Of a DNA stretch of 64,000 bases, positions 27,578 through 37,115 are shown one piece after another. The DNA is from Actinomycetota bacterium (GTDB lineage: Bacteria; Actinomycetota; Aquicultoria; Aquicultorales; Aquicultoraceae). Both the position numbers and the translations under genes were made by a program. The stretch lies in the NCBI GenBank assembly GCA_018333515.1, contig JAGXSZ010000030.1, positions 126,501 through 190,500 of the forward strand, given 5' to 3'. Positions within the stretch are counted from its first letter, which is position 1, and every line of letters starts with the position of its first letter. Under the pieces are notes generated by a model that saw nothing but the letters and a program-made list of their open reading frames with translations, was not told the origin of the DNA and did not search any database.

Positions 27578-28171
27578 TTGGAACACGTCGTCGCCGTAAC
27601 CGGAGCCAGCGGTAGTATCTACGGGGTGCGCCTCGTCGAGACGCTCATCGAGCGCGGCCACCAGGTATCACTTATAATCTCCGAGCCCGGAAAGTTGGTC
27701 CTCGCCCACGAGTGCGATTACTATTTCGACGATGAACAGGTGGTCTCCGTCTTTGCCGGGAAGCTCGGCATTCCCGAGGCCGAGAGCCTCCTTAAATACT
27801 ATAGCAACGACGATTTTATGGCGCCGGTCTGCAGCGGCTCGCACCGCACCGCCGGCATGGTCATAATACCGTGCAGCATGGCGACGCTCGGCGCGGTCGC
27901 AAACGGGCTCTCATCCAACCTTATCGAGCGCACCGCCGATGTCATGCTCAAGGAGTCGCGGCGCTTGATTCTGGTGCCGAGGGAGACCCCGTTAAGCAGG
28001 ATACACTTGAAGAATCTTTTGGCCGCCGAAGAGGCGGGAGCCAAGATAGTCCCGCCCATGCCGGCGTTCTACCATAAACCCGCGACCGTCAGCGACATGG
28101 TCGATTTTGTCGTCGGCAAAGTTCTCGACCAGCTCGAGGTAGAGCACGAGCTTTTTAAGAGGTGGGAGTAG
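27578..28171 (+). CDS. mqnM: UbiX-family flavin prenyltransferase
   Basis: A 197-residue flavoprotein that makes prenylated FMN for the UbiD partner. N-terminal VAVTGASGSIYGVRL binds FMN; PCSMATLGAVANG and LVPRETPLSRIHLKN are the family blocks. TTG start 2 bp after the ubiA-type stop. It completes the UbiD-UbiA-UbiX set for the last steps of the menaquinone ring. Confidence 0.92.
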   Translation: MEHVVAVTGASGSIYGVRLVETLIERGHQVSLIISEPGKLVLAHECDYYFDDEQVVSVFAGKLGIPEAESLLKYYSNDDFMAPVCSGSHRTAGMVIIPCSMATLGAVANGLSSNLIERTADVMLKESRRLILVPRETPLSRIHLKNLLAAEEAGAKIVPPMPAFYHKPATVSDMVDFVVGKVLDQLEVEHELFKRWE

Positions 28172-28225
28172 GGTCGTCGAGCAGGTAGAATTGATTCCAA
28201 AACTTGAACCAACTCGGAGGTAAAC

Positions 28226-29326
28226 ATGTCGATAGTGAGCGCGGACATCAACATAAAGGAGATCGAAGAAAAGGTATTCTCCGGCGAGCGGCTTTCGCGC
28301 GAAGACGGTATCGCACTATATAACTGCAATGATATCCTCACCCTGGGGCGGCTCGCGCGCTATGTCAAAGAGCAGAAAACCGGCAATTACGCCTACTTCA
28401 ACGTCAATCGCCACATCAACCTGACGAACGTGTGCGTTTCACGCTGCAAGTTCTGTGCGTTCAGCGCCGACAAGGGTGATGCGCACGCGTATACGATGAC
28501 GCTAGATGAGGCGCTCGGGCGCGCGCTCGAAGCACCGGCTCTTGGCGCCACCGAGCTTCACATCGTCAGCGGGCTCCACCCGGACCTTCCCTTCGACTAC
28601 TATCTCGAAGTAATCAGCGAGTGCGGGAAAGCCTTGCCCGATATACATATCCAGGCGTTTACGGCGGTCGAGATAGACTACTTCGCCCAGATAACGGGCC
28701 TTAGCATCCGCGAGGTGCTCCAGAAGCTAAAAGACGCGGGCCTGGGCTCGATGCCCGGCGGGGGAGCCGAGATATTCAGCGGACGAGTGCGCGGCCTTAC
28801 CTGCGAGAAGAAAGCGAGCGGCGAGGAGTGGCTCGAGGTCATGAGAACCGCCCACGGGCTCGGTCTCAAATCCAACGCGACGATGCTCTACGGGCATGTC
28901 GAGACGATAGAGGAGCGCGTCGACCACCTGATAACACTCCGTGAGCTCCAGGATGAGACGGGCGGTTTCCAGAGCTTCATCCCGCTCCCATTTCACCCGG
29001 ACAACACCGCGCTTACCGGTATCAGCAGGACGACCGCGTTCGATGAGATCAAGACCTTCGCGGTCGCGCGGCTCATGCTCGACAATTTCGACCACGTCAA
29101 AGCGTTCTGGATAATGGTCGGCTTGAAGCTGGCGCAGCTCTCGCTTGACTTCGGCGTCGACGACCTCGACGGCACGGTCGTTGAGGAGAAGATAACCAAA
29201 TCCGCCGGCGCTCAAACGGGCGAGTCGATTGAAAAAGACGAGCTTATCGACCTTATTAAAGACGCCGGGCGTACGCCGGTCGAACGCGACACGCTCTACA
29301 ACGTTTTAAAGGTCTACGAGGATTAG
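28226..29326 (+). CDS. mqnE: Aminodeoxyfutalosine synthase (radical SAM)
   Basis: A 366-residue radical SAM enzyme that adds the adenosyl group of SAM to 3-enolpyruvylbenzoate, giving aminodeoxyfutalosine. The cluster motif is CVSRCKFCAF (CxxxCxxC) after YFNVNRHINLTN, the typical MqnE context. GGLHPDLPF-like and SMPGGGAEIF segments are conserved with MqnC. The SAM may come from the archaeal-type MAT at 6866. ATG with GGAGG. Confidence 0.92.
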   Translation: MSIVSADINIKEIEEKVFSGERLSREDGIALYNCNDILTLGRLARYVKEQKTGNYAYFNVNRHINLTNVCVSRCKFCAFSADKGDAHAYTMTLDEALGRALEAPALGATELHIVSGLHPDLPFDYYLEVISECGKALPDIHIQAFTAVEIDYFAQITGLSIREVLQKLKDAGLGSMPGGGAEIFSGRVRGLTCEKKASGEEWLEVMRTAHGLGLKSNATMLYGHVETIEERVDHLITLRELQDETGGFQSFIPLPFHPDNTALTGISRTTAFDEIKTFAVARLMLDNFDHVKAFWIMVGLKLAQLSLDFGVDDLDGTVVEEKITKSAGAQTGESIEKDELIDLIKDAGRTPVERDTLYNVLKVYED

Positions 29327-29395
29327 CGCGACCGGCATTACCGTTAGCGGCATTACCGCTGTAAAAAGCGCCAAACATACCTGGAGGAATCGTAA

Positions 29396-30226
29396 TTGCT
29401 TAGACCACGAGTCGGCCATATCCAGTTTATAAACTGCCTGCCGCTCTACTATGGCCTCGTCCAAAATAACGTTTTGCTCGATGTAGAGCTTGTCAAGGGC
29501 ACGCCGACCGAACTCAATAAATGGTTGCTCGAAGGCAAGCTCGATATCAGCCCGATATCCTCTATCGAGTACTGCCGCAACTACAAAGACCTGATGCTCA
29601 TGCCGAACCTGGCGGTCGCCGCCGACGGCGAGGTAAAGAGCATCCTTTTCATAAGCAAGGTCCCCATCGAGGAGATGGACGGCCGCCTGGTGGCGCTGAC
29701 CAACACCTCGGCTACCTCGCAGACGCTTACGCGCATCATCCTTCGCGACAAATATGGCCTGTCACCGAAGTATTTCTCGTGCCCGCCCGATTTGTCCGAG
29801 ATGTTGATGGAGGCCGACGGCGCGTTGCTCATAGGCGACCACGCTTTGCGCGTGCTCCACGAGCCGCCCCAAGACCTCTACCTATACGATCTCGGCAAAG
29901 AATGGAAAGAGTTGACGGGCAGGCGGATGGTCTTCGCGGTATGGGCGGCGCGGCGCATCTTCGCCGCCGAAAACCCCGACCTGGTAAAAGAGATTTACGA
30001 GGGGTTTATGAAATCGATGGCATACAGTATCGAGAAGGTCGACGAGATAGCGGTTGCGGTGTCGCGCTGGGAAAATTTCGAAGCGGACTTCTTGAGGGAC
30101 TACTTCGCAAGCCTAAGGTTCGACCTCGACGCCCCATACCGGGAAGACCTGCTCGCTTACGCCACTCGCGCGTATGAACTCGGCTTCATCCAGGAGATAC
30201 CGAAGCTCGAGTTCGTGGAGGTATAA
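29396..30226 (+). CDS. mqnA: Chorismate dehydratase
   Basis: A 276-residue periplasmic-binding-protein-like enzyme that converts chorismate to 3-enolpyruvylbenzoate, the first step of the futalosine route. VGHIQFINCLPLYYGL at the start, ISPISSIEYCRN and LLIGDHALR are family blocks. TTG start with GGAGG 7 bp before it. Its stop overlaps the mqnC start codon. Confidence 0.92.
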   Translation: MLRPRVGHIQFINCLPLYYGLVQNNVLLDVELVKGTPTELNKWLLEGKLDISPISSIEYCRNYKDLMLMPNLAVAADGEVKSILFISKVPIEEMDGRLVALTNTSATSQTLTRIILRDKYGLSPKYFSCPPDLSEMLMEADGALLIGDHALRVLHEPPQDLYLYDLGKEWKELTGRRMVFAVWAARRIFAAENPDLVKEIYEGFMKSMAYSIEKVDEIAVAVSRWENFEADFLRDYFASLRFDLDAPYREDLLAYATRAYELGFIQEIPKLEFVEV

Positions 30227-31290
30227 TGGACCGGCAATCGATACTCGACGAGGTGCTCGCCGGCAGGCGCTTGACCGAAGAAGAAGCGCTATACCTGCTA
30301 AACGAGGGAGACTTGCTCGCGGTCGGCGCGGCCGCCGACAGCGTGCGGGAGCGGCTCTTCGGAGAGACCGTCACCTTTATCATCGACCGCAACATCAACT
30401 ACTCGAACATCTGCACCAGCAAGTGCAAGTTCTGCGCGTTCTACCGAGACAAAGACGACGCGGGCGCCTACCTCTTGAGCAAGGATGCGATATTCAAGAA
30501 AATCGAAGAGACGATAGCGCTGGAGGGTACGCAGATTATGATGCAGGGCGGGCTCCACCCCGACCTTACCATCGACTACTTCGAAGACCTTTTTCGCGGC
30601 ATAAAAGAGCGTTTCGACATAGTTGTCCACTCGCTCGGCGCGCCCGAGGTCGCCTATATCGCCGACATATCCGGCATCAGCGTCGACGAAGCACTGCGGC
30701 GCTTGAGAGACGCCGGCCTCGATTCGCTCCCCGGCGCGGGCGCCGAGATTCTCGTCGACCACTACCGCAACGCGGTCAGCCCGAACAAGGTCTCAGCCGA
30801 ACGCTGGCTCGATGTCATGCGCAGGGCGCACGAAAACGGTATCGAGAGCACGGCGACGATGATGATGGGCGGCCCCGAAGCCGTAGAGGATCGCATCGAG
30901 CATATGAGCAAGGTCCGGCGTCTCCAAGATGAGACCGGCGGCTTCCGCGCGTTTATCTCGTGGACCTACCAGCCGGGGATGACCGAGCTGGGCGGCAGCG
31001 TAGTCTCATCGCGCCATTACCTGAAAACACTGGCGGTCGCGCGCCTCTTCTTAGATAATATTAAGCATATCCAGGGTTCATGGGTGACCCAAGGCGCGGA
31101 CATCGGGCAGCTCAGCCTCTCGTTCGGCGCCGACGACCTGGGGAGCATCATGATAGAGGAGAACGTGGTACGCGCGACCGGCCTAGCCTATAAGATGACG
31201 AAAGAAGAGATGGTGCGTCTCATCAAAGCGACCGGCAAGCAGGCGGCACGCCGCAACACCGTATACGAAATTGTCGAGAGGTTTGATTGA
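30226..31290 (+). CDS. mqnC: Cyclic dehypoxanthinyl futalosine synthase (radical SAM)
   Basis: A 354-residue radical SAM enzyme that cyclises dehypoxanthinyl futalosine. The motif CTSKCKFCAFYR after FIIDRNINYSN is the MqnC form, and GGLHPDLTIDYFEDL and SLPGAGAEIL follow. It overlaps mqnA by one base, so the two are coupled. It is a paralogue of MqnE in the same cluster. Confidence 0.92.
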   Translation: MDRQSILDEVLAGRRLTEEEALYLLNEGDLLAVGAAADSVRERLFGETVTFIIDRNINYSNICTSKCKFCAFYRDKDDAGAYLLSKDAIFKKIEETIALEGTQIMMQGGLHPDLTIDYFEDLFRGIKERFDIVVHSLGAPEVAYIADISGISVDEALRRLRDAGLDSLPGAGAEILVDHYRNAVSPNKVSAERWLDVMRRAHENGIESTATMMMGGPEAVEDRIEHMSKVRRLQDETGGFRAFISWTYQPGMTELGGSVVSSRHYLKTLAVARLFLDNIKHIQGSWVTQGADIGQLSLSFGADDLGSIMIEENVVRATGLAYKMTKEEMVRLIKATGKQAARRNTVYEIVERFD

Positions 31291-31322
31291 AGCCCCTTCT
31301 TAAGGAAGAGGACTAGAAAAGG

Positions 31323-32162
31323 ATGGACAATACGCTTATGTCGACACAGATTCCAACGGCGGGGTTCGCCATCATCGGCGGCTCCAGCACATTTTCGATA
31401 AAGTTCCCCGGGGCGCTCGGTGAGCCGGATATCGAGGTCTTAGAAGAAGGTCTCGTCTTTGAGACGCCTTTTGGGGAGAGCCCACCGTTTACGCTCTTCA
31501 AACTCAACGATAAAGCCGTGCTCACCTGCAAGATGCACGGTTGGCGGCGGGGTGTGACGCGAGCGGCTTCGTCACGGCAGATATTTTGGGTCTTCCGCGA
31601 GGCCGGTGTTGGGCGCATTCTGGTCGAAGGCGGCGTCGGCGCCGTCAACCACCTGCTCAACCCGCGCGATATCGTTTTGCCCACCGATTATATCGATAAC
31701 TCGATGAGAAAGGCCGTTAACATCGGTTCCGATTACCTCCTGGTCATGCGAAAAGCCATCTGCCCCGAACTTCACGCGAACTTAGCCGAAGCCGCCGCAA
31801 AACATGCGCCGGCGAGGCTTTTCGAGCGCGGCATCTACGCCAACACCGACGGGCGTCACTTCGAGAGCCCGGCGGAGGTCGCCGTGTTGAAACAGTGGGG
31901 AGCCGACGTCGTCGGGCAGAGCATCTGCCCCGAGGTATACTTGGCGCGCGAGATAGGCGCCTGTTACGCGGGTATGTACTTGGTGGTAAACTACGCCGAA
32001 GGGGTCGTCCGGGATTGGACGCACGAAGAGCTGGCGGACATCTTTTACGGTGAGTCGGAGATGGTAGGCAAGACTTTGCTCGATGCCCTTCGCGACACAG
32101 ACGCGACGGCGGCTTGTGAGTGCGTGAGCTTGCGGAAACACACCCTCCTAAAGGAAGATTAG
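31323..32162 (+). CDS. MTAP/PNP-family nucleoside phosphorylase (possible futalosine phosphorylase)
   Basis: A 279-residue enzyme of the 5'-methylthioadenosine phosphorylase/purine nucleoside phosphorylase family. The phosphate-binding loop is IIGGSSTF, and the VEGGVGAVNHLL and GMYLVVNYAEGV segments match the MtnP type. Within a futalosine cluster that lacks a typical mqnB, it probably removes the base from futalosine or aminodeoxyfutalosine (inference); an MTA-salvage role is the alternative. Confidence 0.75.
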   Translation: MDNTLMSTQIPTAGFAIIGGSSTFSIKFPGALGEPDIEVLEEGLVFETPFGESPPFTLFKLNDKAVLTCKMHGWRRGVTRAASSRQIFWVFREAGVGRILVEGGVGAVNHLLNPRDIVLPTDYIDNSMRKAVNIGSDYLLVMRKAICPELHANLAEAAAKHAPARLFERGIYANTDGRHFESPAEVAVLKQWGADVVGQSICPEVYLAREIGACYAGMYLVVNYAEGVVRDWTHEELADIFYGESEMVGKTLLDALRDTDATAACECVSLRKHTLLKED

Positions 32163-32231
32163 CCGAAGAATTATTTCCTAGGGACGCGCGAAATTCTAGC
32201 GCGGCGGGCGCAAGTGGGCTATGCTTAAGAT

Positions 32232-33503
32232 ATGATTTACACAGCTGATTTGGTTCTCCCTATCACCGGCTCGCCCGTCGAGCATGGGGCGGTTCTGGTC
32301 AAAGACGGACGCGTTGTCACCGTCGGCGAACGCGCAAGCGTACTTAGAGAAAACCCCCGCGAAGAATTCCATGATTTTGGAGACGCTCTTCTCATGCCCG
32401 GCTTGGTCAACCTCCACGGTCATTTCGAGTGCGCTGACTTTGATTTTCTAGCCTCCGAGCCCGCGTCGTTCGCGCAGTGGCTCGGCGGAATAATCCAGGC
32501 GGGGCGCGGTATGGAACGAGACGACTGGTTGAGGGCGGCTCGAAAAGGGGTAGCCGACAGCCTGGCGGCGGGGATTACCTGCTCGGCCGAGATAACACGC
32601 TCGGGCGCGGGCCTGCAAGCCGCTTACGAGGCCGGTATGCCGGCGCTCATCTATCTCGAGGTCGTAGCGGTCGACGCCTCCAACCTAATGGAAAACGTCG
32701 TTGGCTTGCTTGAGCGTCTCAAAAGCTCGGAGCCGGTCGCCCAAGCCGGAGTGCAAAGGCTCGGCCTCTCGCCCCACTCCGCATATACCCTGACCGATGC
32801 GGCGCTCAAAGCGTGCGCCGACATCGCGCGGGAGTACGCCCTGCCGCTCAGCGTCCACCTGGCGGAAACCGCCGACGAGGTCGAACTCGTGCGAAGCGGC
32901 TCGGGCGCGCTTGCGCGGACGATTAGCGACCGGCTGGCGCTCGACGTGATAGCCGCGGGCGGTTCCGGCGGCACACCGGCCGAATTTCTGGATGGGCTGG
33001 GACTGGTCAACGATTCGCTCATCGCCGCGCATGGGGTGTGGTTAAACGATGACGATATAGCCCTGATGCGGCAGAAAGGCGCAACCGTCGCCGTCTGTCC
33101 GACCTCCAACGCGTTGCTAAATGTGGGTGAGGCGCCTATCGGAAGCTTTGTGGAGCACGGATTGAGCTTCGGCATCGGAACCGACAGCATCGCGAGCAAC
33201 CCCTCCTTCGACCTCTTTGTCGAAGCCCGAAAGGTTGGCGCGATCTTTAAGAAACAGCACGGGGTGAGAAGTAGGCTCAGTTCGCGGAGACTCGTCGAGA
33301 AGCTGACTATCGAGGCGGCGCGCATTCTCGGGTTCGACGACGACCTCGGGAGCATCGAAGCGGGCAAGCGCGCCGACTTTATTGCCGTCGATGCGCCTGT
33401 GAGGCGTCACACAAACCCGTACGACCATCTTCTGGAGAGCGTAACCAAGTCCGATATTACCCACACTATTTTGGGCGGAGAAATCGTATATGAGAATCGG
33501 TAA
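32232..33503 (+). CDS. Amidohydrolase, probable aminodeoxyfutalosine deaminase
   Basis: A 423-residue TIM-barrel deaminase of the TrzN/MtaD group. Metal and catalytic residues are visible in GLVNLHGHFE, LSVHLAETADEVE, IAAHGVWLNDDD and GIGTDSIASN. The place next to mqnC and the MTAP-like gene suggests that it deaminates aminodeoxyfutalosine (MqnF role), but MTA/SAH deaminase activity cannot be ruled out by sequence. It ends inside the next gene (14-bp overlap). Confidence 0.8.
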   Translation: MIYTADLVLPITGSPVEHGAVLVKDGRVVTVGERASVLRENPREEFHDFGDALLMPGLVNLHGHFECADFDFLASEPASFAQWLGGIIQAGRGMERDDWLRAARKGVADSLAAGITCSAEITRSGAGLQAAYEAGMPALIYLEVVAVDASNLMENVVGLLERLKSSEPVAQAGVQRLGLSPHSAYTLTDAALKACADIAREYALPLSVHLAETADEVELVRSGSGALARTISDRLALDVIAAGGSGGTPAEFLDGLGLVNDSLIAAHGVWLNDDDIALMRQKGATVAVCPTSNALLNVGEAPIGSFVEHGLSFGIGTDSIASNPSFDLFVEARKVGAIFKKQHGVRSRLSSRRLVEKLTIEAARILGFDDDLGSIEAGKRADFIAVDAPVRRHTNPYDHLLESVTKSDITHTILGGEIVYENR

Positions 33504-35007
33504 AATCAAGATGGCGGCCAAAGCGGCGATACTCCTTATCGCGCTGTTGATATGGGCTGCGGCGGCGGGCTGCGTCAACCTGCCGGGCGGGGTCGGCTCC
33601 AAATTAAGCGATGATATAAAGGACGTCATCATGGCGGGCAACGGTGAGAGAGCCGCCTTGGAGACGAAGCCAAAGTCATATGCCGGCAGGGGAGAGCCTC
33701 AACCGGTCGACCCGGCAAGCTTGACCGTCCAGGCACCGGACTCCCACCAATTCGACCCGGCAACGGCCGGTGACAACGACCTGGTCACCGTTGATATGAT
33801 TTACAACGTCAAAGTCTCTGGGGGCAATTCGGGCTCGCTCAAGCGGATGCTCGGAGCGGGCGGCCCCGGTGCGGTCGTCACAACGCTCATTCCAAAGACG
33901 ATAGAGCATAAGCAGCTCGTTTTGGGGATGGATTTCTCCCGTGACCCCACCAGAATATATGACGTCGGGGACAATCGTTACGCCGAATTCACAGTCGAAG
34001 ACCCACAAGAGGACTTCGATATTAGGATTCTAGTCACCCTTAAGCTCTTCAGGTATGACCTATCGACCGCGCGAGACTCCGGTCTGGCCGCGCCGTTAAG
34101 CGAAGCCGAGCGCGCCGCATACACCAAAGAAGAGCGGTTTATCGAGAAAGACCATCCTTCAATACGCGAGGCCGCCGAGCGAATCAACGGGATCGATGAT
34201 GTCGATACCGTCAAGAAAATCCACGACTTCGTGGCTGAAAACCTCTCGTATGACAAGTCGAAAGCGGAAAAAGCGATGGCCAAAACGTATGGCGCCGCCC
34301 GCGCCCTTGAGATTAAAAGCGGTGTTTGCGTCGAGTATGCCGACCTCTTTATCGCGTTGTGCCGGGCCAAAGGGATTCCGGCCAAGTATGTTGGCGGTAT
34401 TCCCACCGAAGGGGAGAGCCTCGGCAAAGGGCATGCTTGGGCCGAGGTATACCTGGCGAATCACGGCTGGGTTCCGTCTGACCCCACCTGGGGAGATACC
34501 GGCGCCGTTACCTTTGAAAAACTGCGCCCCTCCTATATCTATTTGACCGATGTCCGCCATGATGAGGTAATAAACCAATCCGACATCTTCACCTGCCGGT
34601 ATGTCGGGCTCGAGGTCGATGTGGAGCATTCGCTCGCTATCGATTCGGCCCGGACGAAGTACATCGCCCAAGTGCGCGAGGAGGTCGACCGGGGTAAGGG
34701 CGAACTCGACCAGCTGAGCAAAGGTATCGATTCCTCGGCGGCGGCGGTCGTCGCGTCCCAGGCCGACCTGGACCGCCTTAACCGGCAGATAACGGACGCG
34801 CGCCGCAATCTCGACATACGCACCTTTTCGAGCCGGGCCGATTATGAACGCTCCGTCCAGGCGCACAACTCCTTGGTGGTTCTCTACAATGAGAAGATAG
34901 TCGCCCATAACGCAAAGGTCGCTTCGCACCAGGCTGAGGTGAACCGCTACGAAGCGAAGCGCGCCGAAGTCAACGCGTCGGTCAGCAATTACAACGATAT
35001 CAAGTGA
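33490..35007 (+). CDS. Transglutaminase-like lipoprotein
   Basis: A 505-residue envelope protein. The N-terminal signal ends in a lipobox (AAAAGC, Cys about 28). A beta-rich region is followed by a transglutaminase-core domain with Cys in KSGVCVEYADLF, His in GKGHAWAEVYL and Asp in VPSDPTWGD. The last 120 residues are a coiled coil (LDRLNRQITDARRNLD). Probable cysteine protease or cross-linking enzyme on the outer face of the membrane; substrate unknown. Confidence 0.8.
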   Translation: MRIGKIKMAAKAAILLIALLIWAAAAGCVNLPGGVGSKLSDDIKDVIMAGNGERAALETKPKSYAGRGEPQPVDPASLTVQAPDSHQFDPATAGDNDLVTVDMIYNVKVSGGNSGSLKRMLGAGGPGAVVTTLIPKTIEHKQLVLGMDFSRDPTRIYDVGDNRYAEFTVEDPQEDFDIRILVTLKLFRYDLSTARDSGLAAPLSEAERAAYTKEERFIEKDHPSIREAAERINGIDDVDTVKKIHDFVAENLSYDKSKAEKAMAKTYGAARALEIKSGVCVEYADLFIALCRAKGIPAKYVGGIPTEGESLGKGHAWAEVYLANHGWVPSDPTWGDTGAVTFEKLRPSYIYLTDVRHDEVINQSDIFTCRYVGLEVDVEHSLAIDSARTKYIAQVREEVDRGKGELDQLSKGIDSSAAAVVASQADLDRLNRQITDARRNLDIRTFSSRADYERSVQAHNSLVVLYNEKIVAHNAKVASHQAEVNRYEAKRAEVNASVSNYNDIK

Positions 35008-35165
35008 AAGCGCTCCTGTATGGAAGACGACACACTTCACAGACCGGCTATTCCCGTTGGAAACTATCTTTGCTCAGCACCGGTTCGATGTTTTCGGCGC
35101 GTCGAACACGGGTAGAATCACTCTACAACCAGGCAATATTAGTGGAGTGGGAGGTATCTCTCGAT

Positions 35166-35837
35166 ATGGCAAATATAGATCCTGTAATCGACGTGGAGCG
35201 CGCTTTGGCTTCGGATACGCGGATTGACCATACCAAAGTAGACGTAAACGCCGGCATCGAAGGCATTATCGTCATCGCCGGTCAGGTCGACACCTACAAC
35301 GAGAAGGCGGTTGCCGAGGAAATCGCCGGCAGGGTGCGGGGCGTAAAAGATGTTATCAACAACATTACGGTCGTTCCGGCGATTACCAAGAGCGACGCGG
35401 ATATCGCCGAAGACGTTAGAAGGAATCTCGAACTCGATACGTGGGTCGAAGACAAACACATCAGCGCCGAGACCATCGACGGTGTCGTATTTTTGCGCGG
35501 CACGATACGTTCGACGGTCGAGAAATTCGAGGCCGAAAACGACGCGCGATGGGTGGCGGGCGTCGTCGATGTCGTCAACCATCTTGTGGTCAAACCCGAG
35601 ATGGGCGTTGCCGACGCCGAGATAGCCCGGGAGGTAAGAGGGGCGCTCATTAAAAACACACGCCTCGATTTGACCGAGATGGAAGTGGACGTCAACGAAG
35701 GAGTAGTGACGCTAACCGGAGAGGTTGCGAACTTCACGCAAAAGAAGATAGCGGAATACGTCGCATTCTCGGTGCGGGGCGTCGTCGATTTGCTCAACGA
35801 ACTGCACGTGCGCGGCCTGCGCCGACCGGCGGCGTGA
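35166..35837 (+). CDS. Triple BON-domain protein
   Basis: A 223-residue protein built of three BON domains of about 70 residues each. Each has the VEGIIVIAGQVDTYNEK-like strand and a GVKDVINNITV-like end. BON domains bind phospholipid or other ligands and are usually periplasmic, but no signal peptide is seen here. ATG 35166 has GGGAGG before it; the longer frame from 35004 is rejected. Confidence 0.85.
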   Translation: MANIDPVIDVERALASDTRIDHTKVDVNAGIEGIIVIAGQVDTYNEKAVAEEIAGRVRGVKDVINNITVVPAITKSDADIAEDVRRNLELDTWVEDKHISAETIDGVVFLRGTIRSTVEKFEAENDARWVAGVVDVVNHLVVKPEMGVADAEIAREVRGALIKNTRLDLTEMEVDVNEGVVTLTGEVANFTQKKIAEYVAFSVRGVVDLLNELHVRGLRRPAA

Positions 35838-35935
35838 GGCTTTTCAAAGCCGATGCGCTTAGAGGTAGTCGAGAGTCGATGCGCTTAGCAATGGAAGCGG
35901 TCGATATTGGATCAATATTGGACATGGAGGTTTGA

Positions 35936-36175
35936 ATGCCGGCGAATATCAAAGTGTACTCTACCCCGACCTGAGCGTATTGTTCGTTGCTCAAGAAGTT
36001 TCTCGAGGAAAAGAAGGTCGAATTCGAGGAAATCGACCTGGCGGCTGAACCTGACAGAGTAGGCGAGCTGGTGGAGGTTTCGGGCCAACTTGGGGTGCCG
36101 GTCACCGTAATCGACGGGCAGGCCATCGTCGGCTACGACCGGGCCAGGCTCGAAGCGGCTATCGCCGGGCTGTAA
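35936..36175 (+). CDS. Selenocysteine glutaredoxin-like protein (UxxC, Sec13)
   Basis: Reading the UGA at 35972-35974 as Sec gives a 79-residue glutaredoxin/NrdH-like protein. The redox motif PTUAYC replaces the CPYC of ordinary members, with Sec in the nucleophile position. The rest (KKFLEEKKVEFEEIDLAAEP, GVPVTVIDGQAIVGYD) keeps the fold and the cis-Pro (VPVT). A GGAGG site precedes the ATG. It lies 16 bp before a thioredoxin-reductase-like gene, so the two probably form a redox pair. Standard calling gives only 35987-36175. Confidence 0.85.
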
Positions 36176-36191
36176 GGCTGGGGGGTTTGTT

Positions 36192-37106
36192 TTGAGAGAT
36201 GTTGTGATAATCGGTGCGGGGCCGGCGGGGATGACCTCCGCTGTCTATGCCGCGCGCAAAAAAATGGATTGCGTCGTATACACGAATATCGTGGGAGGGC
36301 TTGCGATAAAGAGCGTCGGAATCGAAAACTATATGGGGTATCATCTGATCTCCGGCGTGGAACTCATGGCAAAATTCGAGGAACAGGTAGCGGAGTTTAA
36401 TATCCCGATTGAGCATAAGACCGCCGAGAAAGTGACGAAAGAAGGAGAAAACTTCACCGTCCATCTCGACGGTGGCGAGGAAGTCCTGACAAAGACGGTC
36501 ATTGTGGCGACCGGCAGGTCCCCCAGGAATCTTAAGATTCCTGGCGAGAAGGAGTTCGTCGGCAAAGGTGTAACATATTGTGCCACATGCGACGCCCCGC
36601 TCTTCGCCAAGATGGACGTCGCTGTAATCGGCGGCGGTAACGCCGCGCTCAGCTCGGTAGTGCAGCTTCTCGATATCGCGGGCAAGGTCTACGCGATATC
36701 CCAATACGGATGGAGCGCCGACCCGGTCCTCCAGGAGCGGGTGACGGACGCGAGCAACATCGAGATACTCAAGGGTTACGATATCATCGCAATCGAAGGG
36801 CGGAACTCGGTGGAGCGCCTAAAAATTAAGTCTCGAAAGATCGATGAGTTGCGCGAGCTCCCGGTGCGCGGCGTCTTTATCGAAATAGGGTCCGAACCGA
36901 ACTCGGGTTTTGTCTCCGGTCTGGTCGAACTCAACGAGAAGCGGGAAATCGTCGTCGATTGCGGCAGCCGCACCAATGTCGCCGGCTTGTTTGCCGCCGG
37001 GGATGTCACGAATGTGCCGCAAAAGCAGATAATCGTCGCGGCGGGAGAGGGCGCCAAAGCCGCCCTCGCCGCCTTTGAATATCTTATCAGGCTAGAAGAT
37101 AAATAG
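36192..37106 (+). CDS. Thioredoxin-reductase-like FAD/NAD(P) oxidoreductase
   Basis: A 304-residue TrxB-family flavoprotein. FAD site VVIIGAGPAGMTSAVYAA, redox pair CATC in VTYCATCDAPLF, NAD(P) site VAVIGGGNAALSSV and the C-terminal FAD block GLFAAGDVTNVPQKQII are all present. TTG start with a GGGGGG-like site. It lies directly downstream of the selenoglutaredoxin gene and may reduce it (inference). Confidence 0.92.
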   Translation: MRDVVIIGAGPAGMTSAVYAARKKMDCVVYTNIVGGLAIKSVGIENYMGYHLISGVELMAKFEEQVAEFNIPIEHKTAEKVTKEGENFTVHLDGGEEVLTKTVIVATGRSPRNLKIPGEKEFVGKGVTYCATCDAPLFAKMDVAVIGGGNAALSSVVQLLDIAGKVYAISQYGWSADPVLQERVTDASNIEILKGYDIIAIEGRNSVERLKIKSRKIDELRELPVRGVFIEIGSEPNSGFVSGLVELNEKREIVVDCGSRTNVAGLFAAGDVTNVPQKQIIVAAGEGAKAALAAFEYLIRLEDK

Positions 37107-37115
37107 GTTCGTTCG

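Noticed and set aside
30174-30932. 252-codon plus-strand frame overlapping mqnC
   Set aside because: Arg-rich low-complexity shadow of mqnC in another frame; MqnC has the radical SAM motif and family length.
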